DNA from: CAYZJR01 sp964503045
GTDB taxonomy: Bacteria; Cyanobacteriota; Vampirovibrionia; Obscuribacterales; Obscuribacteraceae
Assembly (NCBI GenBank): GCA_964503045.1
Contig: CAZCZI010000021.1
Span: 35,112 to 99,111, forward strand
Reading direction: 5' to 3'
DNA: 64,000 nt
The position numbers and the translations under genes are program-made. Positions within the stretch are counted from its first letter, which is position 1; each line of letters opens with the position of its first letter. Under the pieces are notes generated by a model. The model was not told the origin of the DNA. It worked only from the letters and a program-made list of their open reading frames with translations, and did no database searches. Below, piece by piece: positions 1 through 8,565 of the stretch.

Positions 1-248
1 AATCTCACAGTTGAGCCCGATCATGGTGGTCAAGAGAGGTTGGTAACAGACTGTAAATGTTTCGCTGAATCCGTCCTAATAAATCGGCAATCGAGTTATA
101 AAGCGCCTGCTCAACTTTGCGAGTTGCCCGCTGGCTCTATATTTCTTTGATATAGGTGATGGGTGTCAAGAGTGGTGGATCGTAAAGAAGGTGAATCACA
201 GATTGGTGACAATCTTGGTGAAGCGGTTGTTGTCAAGCGCAATTGTGA
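1..248. other. window edge without a supported gene
   Basis: Plus frame 1 is open from base 1 to a TGA at about 150, but its translation resembles no protein I know and it could at most be a gene tail cut by the window edge. A minus-strand stretch of about 40 codons over the same bases has no ATG, GTG or TTG start. I see no convincing gene, promoter or terminator. Confidence 0.4.
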
Positions 249-1007
249 CTAGCCCAAAAACTCCTGCATCCAGTCTGCGTTCATGTCGAAATTGGCATAC
301 ACGTTTTGCACGTCATCGTGATTTTCAAGCACATCCAACAGCTTCAGAAGCTGCTTGGCGATTTCGCGATCGGTGACTTCAACGGTGTTGAGCGGAGACA
401 TCGTGATCTCAGCTGCGCCCACGGTGTAGCCGCCGGCTGCAATCGCATTTTTAAGAGCTTCCAGCATTTCCGGTTTGCAAACGACAAGTGTGTTGTCACC
501 GTTGGATTCCATGTCATCGGCACCGGCATCGCTTACGGTCAGTAGCAGATCGTCTTCGCTCTTTCCGGCAGCCAAGCTCTCCACCGTCAATTCACCGCGC
601 TCCTTGAACATCCAACCAACGCAGCCGGTTTCTCCAAGGTTCCCACCATATTTTGAAAAGGTGCTGCGAATGTCTCCGGCTGTGCGATTGCGATTGTCAG
701 TCAGGCACTTCAAGAGTACCGCGACACCACCGGGGCCATAACCTTCATATGTCAACTCTTCCAAGTTATCGCCGGCGCCACCACCTGTGCCTTTTTCGAT
801 GGCGCGTTGAATGTTGTCGTTGGGCACGCCCTCAGCCTTCGCTCGATCGATTGCCTGTCGCAATCTGAAGTTGGCTTGTGGGTCTCCGCCGCCGGAGCGT
901 GCGGCGACAATAATTTCTCGCGCCATGCGTGCGTACGTGGCGCCTTTCTTGGCATCAACAACAGCTTTTTGGCGCTTGATGGTTGCCCATTTCGAATGGC
1001 CGGACAT
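249..1007 (-). CDS. yebC: YebC/PmpR family DNA-binding regulatory protein
   Basis: This 252-residue protein has the family's usual length. It opens with the hallmark MSGHSKWATIKRQK and continues with DAKKGATYARMAREI and a conserved glycine-rich GGDP segment. Later come the family stretches YEGYGPGGVA, DNRNRT and FSKYGGNLGE, which cover the three-domain fold. Family members are cytoplasmic. They have been described both as transcription regulators and, more recently, as factors that relieve ribosome stalling, and the sequence does not say which applies. The ATG is preceded by AAGGAGTGAG, a good ribosome site. It is transcribed away from the TPR gene on its right, across a 375-base spacer, and stands alone on its strand. 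Family assignment is very secure. Confidence 0.97.
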   Translation of the reverse strand: MSGHSKWATIKRQKAVVDAKKGATYARMAREIIVAARSGGGDPQANFRLRQAIDRAKAEGVPNDNIQRAIEKGTGGGAGDNLEELTYEGYGPGGVAVLLKCLTDNRNRTAGDIRSTFSKYGGNLGETGCVGWMFKERGELTVESLAAGKSEDDLLLTVSDAGADDMESNGDNTLVVCKPEMLEALKNAIAAGGYTVGAAEITMSPLNTVEVTDREIAKQLLKLLDVLENHDDVQNVYANFDMNADWMQEFLG

Positions 1008-1382
1008 GAACTCACTCCTTATATATGTTCATCTGTAGGACGCCTTTTTAGGGCTGGCAAGAAGCAGGAAAAATCAGAGATCCTCTTTCGGTTTGTTTTT
1101 TGGCAGTTCTAAGAGACTAACGTTTTTTTGCTGGTAACGCTTCACATCTTGTCAAAATGTTATTTTCAGCAGGTTCGTAGATAATATGGTCGGTCGTTTC
1201 AAACGATCCGTCGTCATCGCTTAGCAATCCTGCGATTCGTGGCAAATGGTCAAGACCGAAATCTGACTTCAAATTACCATCTGAAACGCTATAGAAAGGA
1301 ATGCTTGAGACGTTGATGCCGCGGGGGAAGATCCTTCTGTATTCTTCCCATTTCCCATTACAGTATTTGCCAGGAGGACGCT
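1008..1382. other. divergent intergenic region between yebC and TPR gene
   Basis: These 375 bases lie between two divergently transcribed genes and must hold both promoters. There are T-rich tracts near 1093-1125. AGGAGG at about 1374 serves the downstream ATG. I see no confident -35/-10 pair, RNA gene or reading frame worth calling. Confidence 0.4.
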
Positions 1383-3236
1383 ATGCGCTCGAAGAGTCTC
1401 TTCAACTGGAGTCTGGTTGTTGCATGTTCGGTTGGCCTGATTCAGGCTGGTTACGTGCAGCCGGCAGCGGCCAAGAAGGTGATCAAGATAAAGATCGAGC
1501 GTGAGGTCGTAATGGCTGACGACTTGATGCTGAAAGGAAAATACGGTGATGCAGCCGACTTGTACAAGCAGGTTTTGAGTCGCAACACCAAAAGCGTGCA
1601 AGCCACCGTCGGCTACGGAATGGCGCTGGCCAAGCAGTTTAAGCTCGATGGCGCCGAAGAGCAACTCAACAAAGCTCTGGCGTTAGAACCAATGAACGCC
1701 ATGGCGCATGCAGGCAAAGCGATGGTTATGCTGAATCGCCTGCAATCCTCGTCGCAAACAATCATCAAAAACAAAGACGCACTTTTGCGCAACGCAGAAG
1801 CTGAAGTGAAGCAAGGACTCTCCATCGATCCCGGTATGCCCGAAGCGCATTACACGCTCGGTCAGATCTATAAGGAACAGGGACGAATGGACGAATCCAT
1901 CAAAGAGTTTCAAGAAGCGACTCGTCTCGACCCACAATATTCCGAAGCATTTTCCGGATTGGGTGTAGCGAAGTTGCAGCAGGGCAACCTGGCTGATGCA
2001 GCCACTGCATTCAAGCAATCGGTTTCGCTCAACTCAGGCAACTCGACCGGTCACTACGGTTTGGGAACCGTGTACATGAAGCAAGGCTTGTACGACGAAG
2101 CGTTGAAAGAACTCAACACCGCTCTCTATCAAAATCCAAACAGCTGGCCGACACAGTTGTCTTTGGGACAAACCTATGCCGGACAAGGCAACACTGTTGC
2201 TGCAGTTAAAGCGTTTCAAGAGTCTTATCGCATCAAGCCTGAAAACCCGGATGCATACTTGGGCATCGCAGACATTCGCGAATCAAGAGGCGATCTCGAA
2301 CACGCGATTGCCGAACTGCGCTCTGGCTTGGAAATCATGCCCAACAACTCCGACCTGCATTTGAGAGTTGCAGACAATGCACTCAAGCTTGAAAAACTCG
2401 ATGATGCGATCAAAGAGTATCAAAAGGTTCTCGACACTAACCCTCAAAACGCTGGTGCCGCCAAAGGGTTGACGCGCGCGTATTACCTCAAGGCTAACAA
2501 GGAAGCGACAAGCTCCTTTTTCGTGTCCAACGAATTCGAATCTGCTTCACGCATGATCGATCAAGCGGTGAAGATGAATCCCAACGATATGGAGTTGAGA
2601 CTCGCCCAAGCCAAATTGAGAATTATGGCTGGAACGCCGGTAGATCTCGCAAGCATCGGCACACCCACAAACAATGGTGAACGCATTGCATATGCCGAAG
2701 CTTTGTTGGCGCAAAACAAGTTCAAAGATGCCGATCAACAAATGCAAATGGTCATCCAAAACTCGACCGACGCAAAACAGACTTTTGCCGTAGCCGACCT
2801 GGCGTTGATGATCAAAGATCTGGACAACGCCGAAGCCGCGTACAAGAAAGCCGCCACTTATCCTGGTGCCGAAGATCGTTCCAAGCGCGGGCTCAGCCTT
2901 GTCGGCAAGGCTCGTGATGCGGCGAAACAAGATTTGACTCTTGCCGATGATCTCGCTCGCAAAAAACAACTGGCCAGCGCCATCGACAAGTATCACGCTT
3001 CCATTTACGGTAATCCGAAAATTGCTGACACCAGAATGGGTCTTGCTCAAACACTGGAAAAACTGAAGCCTGAAGCTTCGAAAGATCTCAAAGAAGCAAT
3101 CGTTCAATACAAAGCGTATATGTCTTTGGCTCCGGATCTGCCGCCCAAACAAGTTCAGAAGCTAGAAAAGAAAATCGAAAACTTGCAAAACAAGGCCTAC
3201 AAGCTCGAACAAAAAGAGAAGAACCGCGGTCGCTAG
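1383..3236 (+). CDS. secreted tetratricopeptide repeat protein
   Basis: This 617-residue protein begins with a basic and hydrophobic signal sequence ending near residue 30 (QPAAAKK), so it is probably exported. From about residue 40 to 370 it is a near-continuous series of TPR units, with signatures such as PGMPEAHYTLGQIYKEQGRMDE, PQYSEAFSGLGVAKLQQGN and ENPDAYLGIADIRESRGD. Weaker helical repeats follow to residue 560, and the Lys/Glu/Gln-rich end may be coiled. TPR arrays are protein-binding scaffolds and no catalytic domain is visible. The start is fixed by AGGAGG seven bases upstream. It ends 23 bases before murD on the same strand, so the two may be co-transcribed, which would suggest an envelope role. 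That link is inference only. Confidence 0.93.
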   Translation: MRSKSLFNWSLVVACSVGLIQAGYVQPAAAKKVIKIKIEREVVMADDLMLKGKYGDAADLYKQVLSRNTKSVQATVGYGMALAKQFKLDGAEEQLNKALALEPMNAMAHAGKAMVMLNRLQSSSQTIIKNKDALLRNAEAEVKQGLSIDPGMPEAHYTLGQIYKEQGRMDESIKEFQEATRLDPQYSEAFSGLGVAKLQQGNLADAATAFKQSVSLNSGNSTGHYGLGTVYMKQGLYDEALKELNTALYQNPNSWPTQLSLGQTYAGQGNTVAAVKAFQESYRIKPENPDAYLGIADIRESRGDLEHAIAELRSGLEIMPNNSDLHLRVADNALKLEKLDDAIKEYQKVLDTNPQNAGAAKGLTRAYYLKANKEATSSFFVSNEFESASRMIDQAVKMNPNDMELRLAQAKLRIMAGTPVDLASIGTPTNNGERIAYAEALLAQNKFKDADQQMQMVIQNSTDAKQTFAVADLALMIKDLDNAEAAYKKAATYPGAEDRSKRGLSLVGKARDAAKQDLTLADDLARKKQLASAIDKYHASIYGNPKIADTRMGLAQTLEKLKPEASKDLKEAIVQYKAYMSLAPDLPPKQVQKLEKKIENLQNKAYKLEQKEKNRGR

Positions 3237-3259
3237 GTTCGGAGCGCTTATAAAAGACA

Positions 3260-4651
3260 ATGCAAAACTGGCAGAGAAAGAAAGTCACCGTGCTGGGTTT
3301 AGGTAGAAGTGGCGTTGCCACCGCCACTTACTTGCGCGAGCGTGGTGCGTCTGTTTTCGTTTCTGAATCTAGCCAACCGGATGCCTCCAAGAAAATGCAG
3401 GCAGATGCTTTGACTGCTCTGGGTGTTGAAGTGGAGTTCGGCCAACATTCCGACAAAGCACTTGCTCATGGCGAGTTTATCGTAACGAGCCCGGGCATCT
3501 CGCCGGCATCGGAAGTAATGCAACGCGCAGGCAACCTCGGCAAGGAGATAATCTCCGATGTCGAGCTTGCTTATCGCGAAAGCCGTGCTCCAATGATCGT
3601 GGTTACGGGCACTAACGGTAAATCCACAACCACTGCCTTGATCAGCTTCATTCTCGAAAAGTCGGGCAGATTGGCTCCGGCGTGTGGAAATATCGGCGTT
3701 CCGATTTTGAGTCAACTCGATAGAAAGCCTGATTATTTGGTGGTGGAGACCAGTTCATATCAGCTTCACTACAGCAATTCGCTTGCGCCCTTTGTTGCGG
3801 TGTGGATGAACCTGACGCCCGATCATCTCGATTGGCACGGGAGTTTGGACAACTACATCAACGATAAGAAGAAGGCATTCGCCAATCAACGCCCCGATCA
3901 ATATGCCGTTCTCAATCTGGATGATCCGGTGGTAGCAAACTACAACCCGCGATCCGAGGTCTTCCCGTTTAGCCAGAAGTCAGCGCTGGACGATTCGATT
4001 CAAGGCGCTTTTATGCACGAAGGTTTCCTCTGCTATCGAATTCGCGCAGTCACCAGGCTTGTTTGCGGCGCGAAGGAACTTCAAATTATCGGCGCTCACA
4101 ATATCGAAAATGCCCTCGCGGCGATATCTACTTGTGCTGTTGTCGGTGTTCAGCCCAACGAAATCGAGATGTATCTAAAAGAGTTCAAAGCCCTCGAACA
4201 TCGCTTGGAGTATATCGCCACTATAGACGGTGTGCGCTATTTCAACGACTCCAAAGCGACAAACACAGACTCCACCATTAAGGCGCTTGAATCTTTCCCG
4301 AATGAGAAAGTTGTATTGATCGCAGGCGGTCGAGACAAGGGAACTTCACTTGGTGAATTTGTTCATGCTGTTAGAAAATACGTTGCTGCTGTTATCCTCA
4401 TAGGGGAAGCGAAGGAACGTTTTGACAGAGCGCTGAGAGAAGGAGGTTTTGAAAATATATATCCGGTAAATACCATGGCGGAGGCCGTTGACCTTGGAGG
4501 TCAGCTAAAGCGTGGACCGGTGCTTCTTTCGCCCGCGTGTGCAAGTTTCGATATGTTCAAGGACTTCGAGGACCGAGGTCGTGTCTTCAAAGATATTGTC
4601 CGCACCAGAGCCGACAAGTTGGCGTCGTCAGGGAAACCGACGGCGAACTGA
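3260..4651 (+). CDS. murD: UDP-N-acetylmuramoylalanine--D-glutamate ligase
   Basis: MurD adds D-glutamate to UDP-MurNAc-L-Ala in the cytoplasmic stage of peptidoglycan synthesis, using ATP. The 463-residue length is usual. The N-terminal Rossmann domain shows VLGLGRSGVATA. The Mur ligase ATP loop is VTGTNGKSTTTALI (about residues 115-128). ETSSYQL, NLTPDHLDWHG and the C-terminal YFNDSKATNTDST and AGGRDKG motifs are all present and intact. It is followed by ftsW, which overlaps its end, and then murG. This is the conserved order of the mra/dcw cluster, although murC, murB, ftsQ, ftsA and ftsZ are not in the window. Very secure. Confidence 0.98.
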   Translation: MQNWQRKKVTVLGLGRSGVATATYLRERGASVFVSESSQPDASKKMQADALTALGVEVEFGQHSDKALAHGEFIVTSPGISPASEVMQRAGNLGKEIISDVELAYRESRAPMIVVTGTNGKSTTTALISFILEKSGRLAPACGNIGVPILSQLDRKPDYLVVETSSYQLHYSNSLAPFVAVWMNLTPDHLDWHGSLDNYINDKKKAFANQRPDQYAVLNLDDPVVANYNPRSEVFPFSQKSALDDSIQGAFMHEGFLCYRIRAVTRLVCGAKELQIIGAHNIENALAAISTCAVVGVQPNEIEMYLKEFKALEHRLEYIATIDGVRYFNDSKATNTDSTIKALESFPNEKVVLIAGGRDKGTSLGEFVHAVRKYVAAVILIGEAKERFDRALREGGFENIYPVNTMAEAVDLGGQLKRGPVLLSPACASFDMFKDFEDRGRVFKDIVRTRADKLASSGKPTAN

Positions 4652-5807
4652 GAGCACCCAGCCGCAGGGTCCCGAATTTAGAGGGCTGCCCAGAAAAGCG
4701 TTAGTTACGCTGGTGATAACCTTGTGCGGCTTCGGCTTGATGGCTGTATACAGCGCCAGTGCGCCCCAGGCGCTCACCAATTACCACGACTCCACAGTAT
4801 TTTTGCGCCGCCAGACCGTCGCTTGTCTGATTGGTCTCTTTGTAATGTTTGCGGTAAGTAAATATGATTACAGAAAACTCAAGAAGTGGGCCTGGCCGCT
4901 TGCGTTACTTGCATTGTTCTTTCTTTTGCTTACAAAAGTTCCGGGTGTAGGCATCACACAGATGGGCTCAACCCGATGGATCAACTTCGGTCCGGTGCAG
5001 TTTCAACCTTCAGAACTGGCAAAAGTCGCATCCATCATTCTTTTAGCGTCAGGTTTGTCGAAATACTTTTGGTGGCATCGCCAAATCTTTTGCCGCATCG
5101 CCATTGTTTTGATCATGGCGGGCATTGTCGTTAAGCAGCCCGACTTGGGTTCGGGGCTCATGATCATGTCCGGGATGCTGGCACTTCTGTACGTGAGTGG
5201 AACCAACTCATTGCTTTTGCTTTCAGCTTTGGGTAGCGCCGGTTGGCTGGTATGGCAGCATATTCAAAAGACACCATATCAGATGGCGCGTATTGAGACT
5301 TGGCTTGACCCTTACAAGCACCCTCAAAAAGAAGGCTGGAACATCATTCAAGCCCAGCTGGCCATCGGCTCCGGCGGCTTTCTCGGTGTCGGCTTCGGGC
5401 GCTCGCTGCAAAAACTGCACTACCTTCCCGTGCAGCATGCCGACTTCATTTTCGCGGTGATTGCAGAAGAGTTTGGAATGTTGGGTTGCACCGTCTTGGT
5501 CGGGCTCTTCGCACTCTTTGGCTATTATGGTTTCAAAACTGCACTGGAAGCTCGCACCTTGTTCGGCAGATTGCTCGCCATTGGAATTACCAGCTCAATC
5601 TGTGTGCAAGCTCTGGTCAACGTCATGGTAACGACTGGTATTGTTCCGGTTACTGGTATCACTTTGCCATTTATCAGTTATGGTGGAACATCATTAGTCA
5701 TCACACTAGCCATGGTGGGCATACTGCTTTCGGTCTCGCGCGACCGCGGCGTATTCAACGAAGACGAAGATGATGACGAAACCGAAGCACCAGCACATAC
5801 AAAGTAA
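4581..5807 (+). CDS. ftsW: FtsW-type lipid II polymerase (SEDS family)
   Basis: This SEDS-family integral membrane protein polymerises lipid II at the division septum with a partner transpeptidase. About ten membrane segments are visible. Family motifs include VQFQPSELAKVA, KQPDLGSGL and, near the end, TGIVPVTGITLPFISYGGTS, with the final SRDRG. Its place between murD and murG favours FtsW over RodA. The start is uncertain. The only upstream ATG is at 4512, which would overlap murD by 140 bases and add an unlikely basic stretch. I prefer GTG 4581, behind GAGGACCGAGG, which gives 408 residues and a 71-base overlap. TTG 4596 is also possible. Overlap with murD suggests translational coupling. 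The tail is acidic. Confidence 0.95.
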   Translation: MSSKILSAPEPTSWRRQGNRRRTESTQPQGPEFRGLPRKALVTLVITLCGFGLMAVYSASAPQALTNYHDSTVFLRRQTVACLIGLFVMFAVSKYDYRKLKKWAWPLALLALFFLLLTKVPGVGITQMGSTRWINFGPVQFQPSELAKVASIILLASGLSKYFWWHRQIFCRIAIVLIMAGIVVKQPDLGSGLMIMSGMLALLYVSGTNSLLLLSALGSAGWLVWQHIQKTPYQMARIETWLDPYKHPQKEGWNIIQAQLAIGSGGFLGVGFGRSLQKLHYLPVQHADFIFAVIAEEFGMLGCTVLVGLFALFGYYGFKTALEARTLFGRLLAIGITSSICVQALVNVMVTTGIVPVTGITLPFISYGGTSLVITLAMVGILLSVSRDRGVFNEDEDDDETEAPAHTK

Positions 5808-5822
5808 CCCATTAGAATCGAC

Positions 5823-6971
5823 ATGAGTGGACATCGCATAGTTCTAACCGGCGGAGGCACGGGAGGACATATATATCCTGCCTTGTCAGTTGCCGAACAG
5901 TTGAAGACCGATCCGGAGGTCGAGGCAATCCTTTATATAGGAGCGCAAGGACACCTGGAAGAAAGATTGGCGGCCGAGCGCGGTCTAGACTTTGTTGGTC
6001 TCGCGGTCTCGGGCATGCCCCGCAAGCTCTCGCCTAAACTGTTGAGCTGGCCCTTTCAGACACTATGGGCGGTGAGTCGAGCAAGAGCCGTTCTCAAAGA
6101 GTTTCGCCCCACCGTTGTTTTAGGAACCGGTGGTTACGCCTCCTCACCACCTCTGGCTGCGGCTATGCAAATGGGCGTTCCTTATGCTGTTCATGAGCCG
6201 GATGCTCACCCTGGCCTCGTCAATCGCATGCTCGGACGCAACGCCAATCTGGTGTCTTTAGGCATGGAAGGTGCCAAGACAAGAATTCAAACAAGGGGAA
6301 CAGTGATAGTCAACGGCAACCCCGTCAGACAATCATTCGTAAATCTCATGGGTAGAGACGCTGCAGCGGCAATTTTGGGATTGCGTGCCGATCTCAAAAC
6401 AGTTTTGATCACAGGCGGCTCGCAAGGCGCAAGAGCGCTCAACGATGCGGTTATCGAGGCACTGCCGGTGTTGCTCGAGAGCGAGCCGCATCTGCAGTTG
6501 ATTCATCAAGTGGGCGACAAAAACTTCAACGAGGTGAAAGACCGAGCCGGCACACATCTGCAAAACCAGCGCTATCACCTGCGTGCATACTTCGATGATT
6601 TGGCGGTTGGCTATGCGGCTTGTGACGTTGCGGTCTGCAGAGCTGGTGCCATGACGATAGCGGAGTTGGCGGTAACCGCAACACCTGCGATATTCATTCC
6701 GTTTCCTTTTGCTGCACAAGATCACCAGACTAAAAACGCGCAGTACGTGAAAGAGCTTGGCGCAGCTGAGATGATTGTGCAGTCCGAGTTGACCGCAGAG
6801 CGACTGAGCGCCGAGATTCTGTCCCTGGTGAACGACGACAATAACTCGCAGCGTCTGCGCTCAATGAAAGCTGCTATGCAGGCTCTAGGCAAGCCGCAAG
6901 CAGCAGTGCAGCTCGCCGCGCAGATCAAAGAGCTGAGCGCTGAGTACCAAAGATACAGGCGCGGAGCGTAG
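5823..6971 (+). CDS. murG: UDP-GlcNAc--undecaprenyl-PP-MurNAc-pentapeptide GlcNAc transferase
   Basis: MurG is the peripheral membrane GT28 enzyme that converts lipid I to lipid II on the inner face of the membrane. The 382-residue protein carries the N-terminal loop LTGGGTGGHIYPAL, the second glycine loop GTGGYASSPPL, VHEPDAHPGLVNR (the usual position of E-Q is E-P here), ITGGSQGARALND, CRAGAMTIAEL and PFPFAAQDHQTKNA, covering acceptor and donor sites. It starts 15 bases after ftsW and completes the murD-ftsW-murG operon. The gene ends 20 bases before the first 15-bp palindromic repeat array, where the operon's transcript probably stops. Very secure. Confidence 0.98.
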   Translation: MSGHRIVLTGGGTGGHIYPALSVAEQLKTDPEVEAILYIGAQGHLEERLAAERGLDFVGLAVSGMPRKLSPKLLSWPFQTLWAVSRARAVLKEFRPTVVLGTGGYASSPPLAAAMQMGVPYAVHEPDAHPGLVNRMLGRNANLVSLGMEGAKTRIQTRGTVIVNGNPVRQSFVNLMGRDAAAAILGLRADLKTVLITGGSQGARALNDAVIEALPVLLESEPHLQLIHQVGDKNFNEVKDRAGTHLQNQRYHLRAYFDDLAVGYAACDVAVCRAGAMTIAELAVTATPAIFIPFPFAAQDHQTKNAQYVKELGAAEMIVQSELTAERLSAEILSLVNDDNNSQRLRSMKAAMQALGKPQAAVQLAAQIKELSAEYQRYRRGA

Positions 6972-6981
6972 TTTGACGCTT

Positions 6982-7128
6982 GGTGATCTCGCGGCATGTG
7001 ATCACGCGGCATGTGATCACGCGGCACGTGATCACGAAATTTGTGTCCATTCGCTGCATTGACCTCCAGTTTCCATTTGGAATCGAAATGCAAAGTATAG
7101 TTGACCATGTTACGCGGGACGTGATCAC
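6982..7128. repeat. 15-bp palindromic tandem repeat array downstream of murG (copy 1)
   Basis: Three tandem 15-bp units, GCGGCATGTGATCAC twice and GCGGCACGTGATCAC, fill 6991-7035. A partial unit (GTGATCTC) precedes them, and a separate diverged unit, GCGGGACGTGATCAC, lies at 7114-7128. Each unit contains the palindrome GTGATCAC and a GATC site, so GATC recurs every 15 bp. The same unit family appears at about 38.37-38.53 kb and 48.32-48.45 kb. The array sits between the convergent ends of murG and a small minus-strand gene. No function is known to me. Candidates are a transcription-end or REP-like element, or a binding site for a dimeric protein. Confidence 0.85.
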
Positions 7129-7277
7129 GCAGCGCCAATGTGAACTGTCGTTCTGCCTCATCGGCGCCGCTAACAGCAGACGCCATGGACTGACAGTAGA
7201 ATTCTCGATGGTGCGTAACTTGAAAGACTCGTTGCCTGGATTACGTATCGTTATCAGCTGCGAATGCGCGACGTAAA

Positions 7278-7505
7278 CTAGACAATCGGGCTGATCGTCG
7301 ATTGAACAATGGGAACTACTGGCGTTTGCGCATTTGCAGGTGCGCTCACGATGCGGTTGCCTGTCTTTGTCTCAATGGATGCCACGATAGCTTCGATCTG
7401 CTTCACCAGAATCGCGATTTCGTGGTCATCGCCTTGAGAGCGACTGACTATGTCTTTCAGGTCATCTACTGCTTTTTTGAGAGGACTTGGATCTGGAAAG
7501 GTCAT
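7278..7505 (-). CDS. small hypothetical protein (75 residues)
   Basis: This is a short gene of unknown function. The protein is acidic and helical at the N-terminus (MTFPDPSPLKKAVDDLKDIV), then has a likely amphipathic helix (HEIAILVKQIEAIVASIE) and a Pro/Val/Thr-rich tail. It has no signal peptide, Cys pair or membrane segment. AAGGAAAG lies about eight bases before the ATG, which supports real translation. It converges on murG, with the 15-bp repeat array between them. A helical hairpin or small coiled-coil protein is the most that can be said. Confidence 0.6.
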   Translation of the reverse strand: MTFPDPSPLKKAVDDLKDIVSRSQGDDHEIAILVKQIEAIVASIETKTGNRIVSAPANAQTPVVPIVQSTISPIV

Positions 7506-7727
7506 GTCTTTCCTTGTGAGAGTTGTGTATTTTTTGGACTCAAAATATCGGGCCGCCGCGCTCTCGACTCATGGGCCATCGAGTTGCCATTACCTTTTCA
7601 GGAGTATAGCACCGCATTTTCAACTTGCAGCGGCCTATTTTTGGGCGATCTTGTTTAAAAATAATTGTCAAGCGCTGCGGCTCAAGTCCAGTCGGATATG
7701 CGCGGAGATAACAAGCGAATATAGATA

Positions 7728-8234
7728 TTGTTTATGATCGTGACGAGTACAATGAAGCCTGTAGATGCCCGAAAAAGCATTTTGAGGAAGTTAGTGGGCG
7801 AGCAGTTTTTCTTAGTTGGAATTGGTGCTGGGGGTGTAATAGTGGCCGCGGGTTCGCTATTCACTTGGCTCAAAGTTTCGAACTATCTGAAGCGGCAAAA
7901 AGCAAAACAACTGATCGAACTGAGAGCCTATGAAGAACGATTGAAGATAGTGGTTAGCGAGTTGCTCGCGCAAGTCAACGATATCGATCAGGCTACCCAG
8001 TATACCGGCTCGGCGCCTGATCCAGAATGGTCGCGCAGATTGCAGTCAGCTTGCGGACAATTGGTTACTATCGGCAACTCGTTGCCTACGATTGAAAGTC
8101 TTTTGAACGAAGAGAAAGTAAAAGACGGACGAGAAGTGATACTCGACACGTGTAGATCGGCGTCGCAAGTTTCCGAAGAGTTGAAGCAACTCAGAAGAGC
8201 CGAGCCGCGACTGACAGATCGCAAAAAATCCTAG
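7728..8234 (+). CDS. hypothetical single-pass membrane protein with helical cytoplasmic part
   Basis: I do not recognise this family. The 168-residue product has one membrane segment at about residues 29-50 (FFLVGIGAGGVIVAAGSLFT), followed by a basic stretch (KRQKAKQ) and a long helical domain rich in Leu, Glu and Arg that may form a coiled coil. The tail is basic. The positive charge after the membrane segment suggests the C-terminal domain is cytoplasmic. The start is open: TTG 7728, ATG 7734 or ATG 7752 are in frame and none has a strong ribosome site. It stands alone between a minus-strand small gene and a 330-base spacer. Confidence 0.65.
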   Translation: MFMIVTSTMKPVDARKSILRKLVGEQFFLVGIGAGGVIVAAGSLFTWLKVSNYLKRQKAKQLIELRAYEERLKIVVSELLAQVNDIDQATQYTGSAPDPEWSRRLQSACGQLVTIGNSLPTIESLLNEEKVKDGREVILDTCRSASQVSEELKQLRRAEPRLTDRKKS

Positions 8235-8565
8235 GAACTATCTGTGTTTACTAGCTTTTCGGCTGTTCCACCCGGGATAGTACTATCTAGTATCACATGT
8301 CATTGGACGCCACTACTTTCGGTGCGCAAAACCTTCGAAAACCTTTCGTAAACATTTAACCAAAAATCTTTTGTTTTACCCGACATGCCACCACATTTTT
8401 CTGTAAGAATGGATGTAGAAGGTTCTATGCGACGCTCGTAGATCGAGGCGCTAGTTGCTCTTGCCCCATAGGCTTGAGTGATAGTCTGCTGCACGCCGAT
8501 CTTGCGCGAAGCATAGGGCTGACTTCCACTGCGAAAAATTTGCGAGAGATCGGGGGACGGACCAT
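8235..8565. other. intergenic region with palindromic sites
   Basis: The region holds the perfect 12-bp palindrome GATAGTACTATC at 8276-8287, overlapped by a second dyad TACTATCTAGTA (8281-8292). Near 8324-8345 there is an imperfect direct repeat, AAAACCTTCG followed by AAAACCTTTCG. The palindromes could be operators for the acidic-protein gene downstream. No reading frame or RNA gene is evident. Confidence 0.4.

Noticed and set aside
1..150. partial gene entering from the left edge
   Set aside because: Open frame of about 49 codons lacks any recognisable protein sequence.
6982..7128. CRISPR array
   Set aside because: Units are contiguous 15-mers without spacers, palindromic and with no cas genes.
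6722..7186. minus-strand frame with repeated RDHMP units
   Set aside because: It is produced by the 15-bp repeat, since 15 bases keep the frame, and by the antisense of murG; no start signal.
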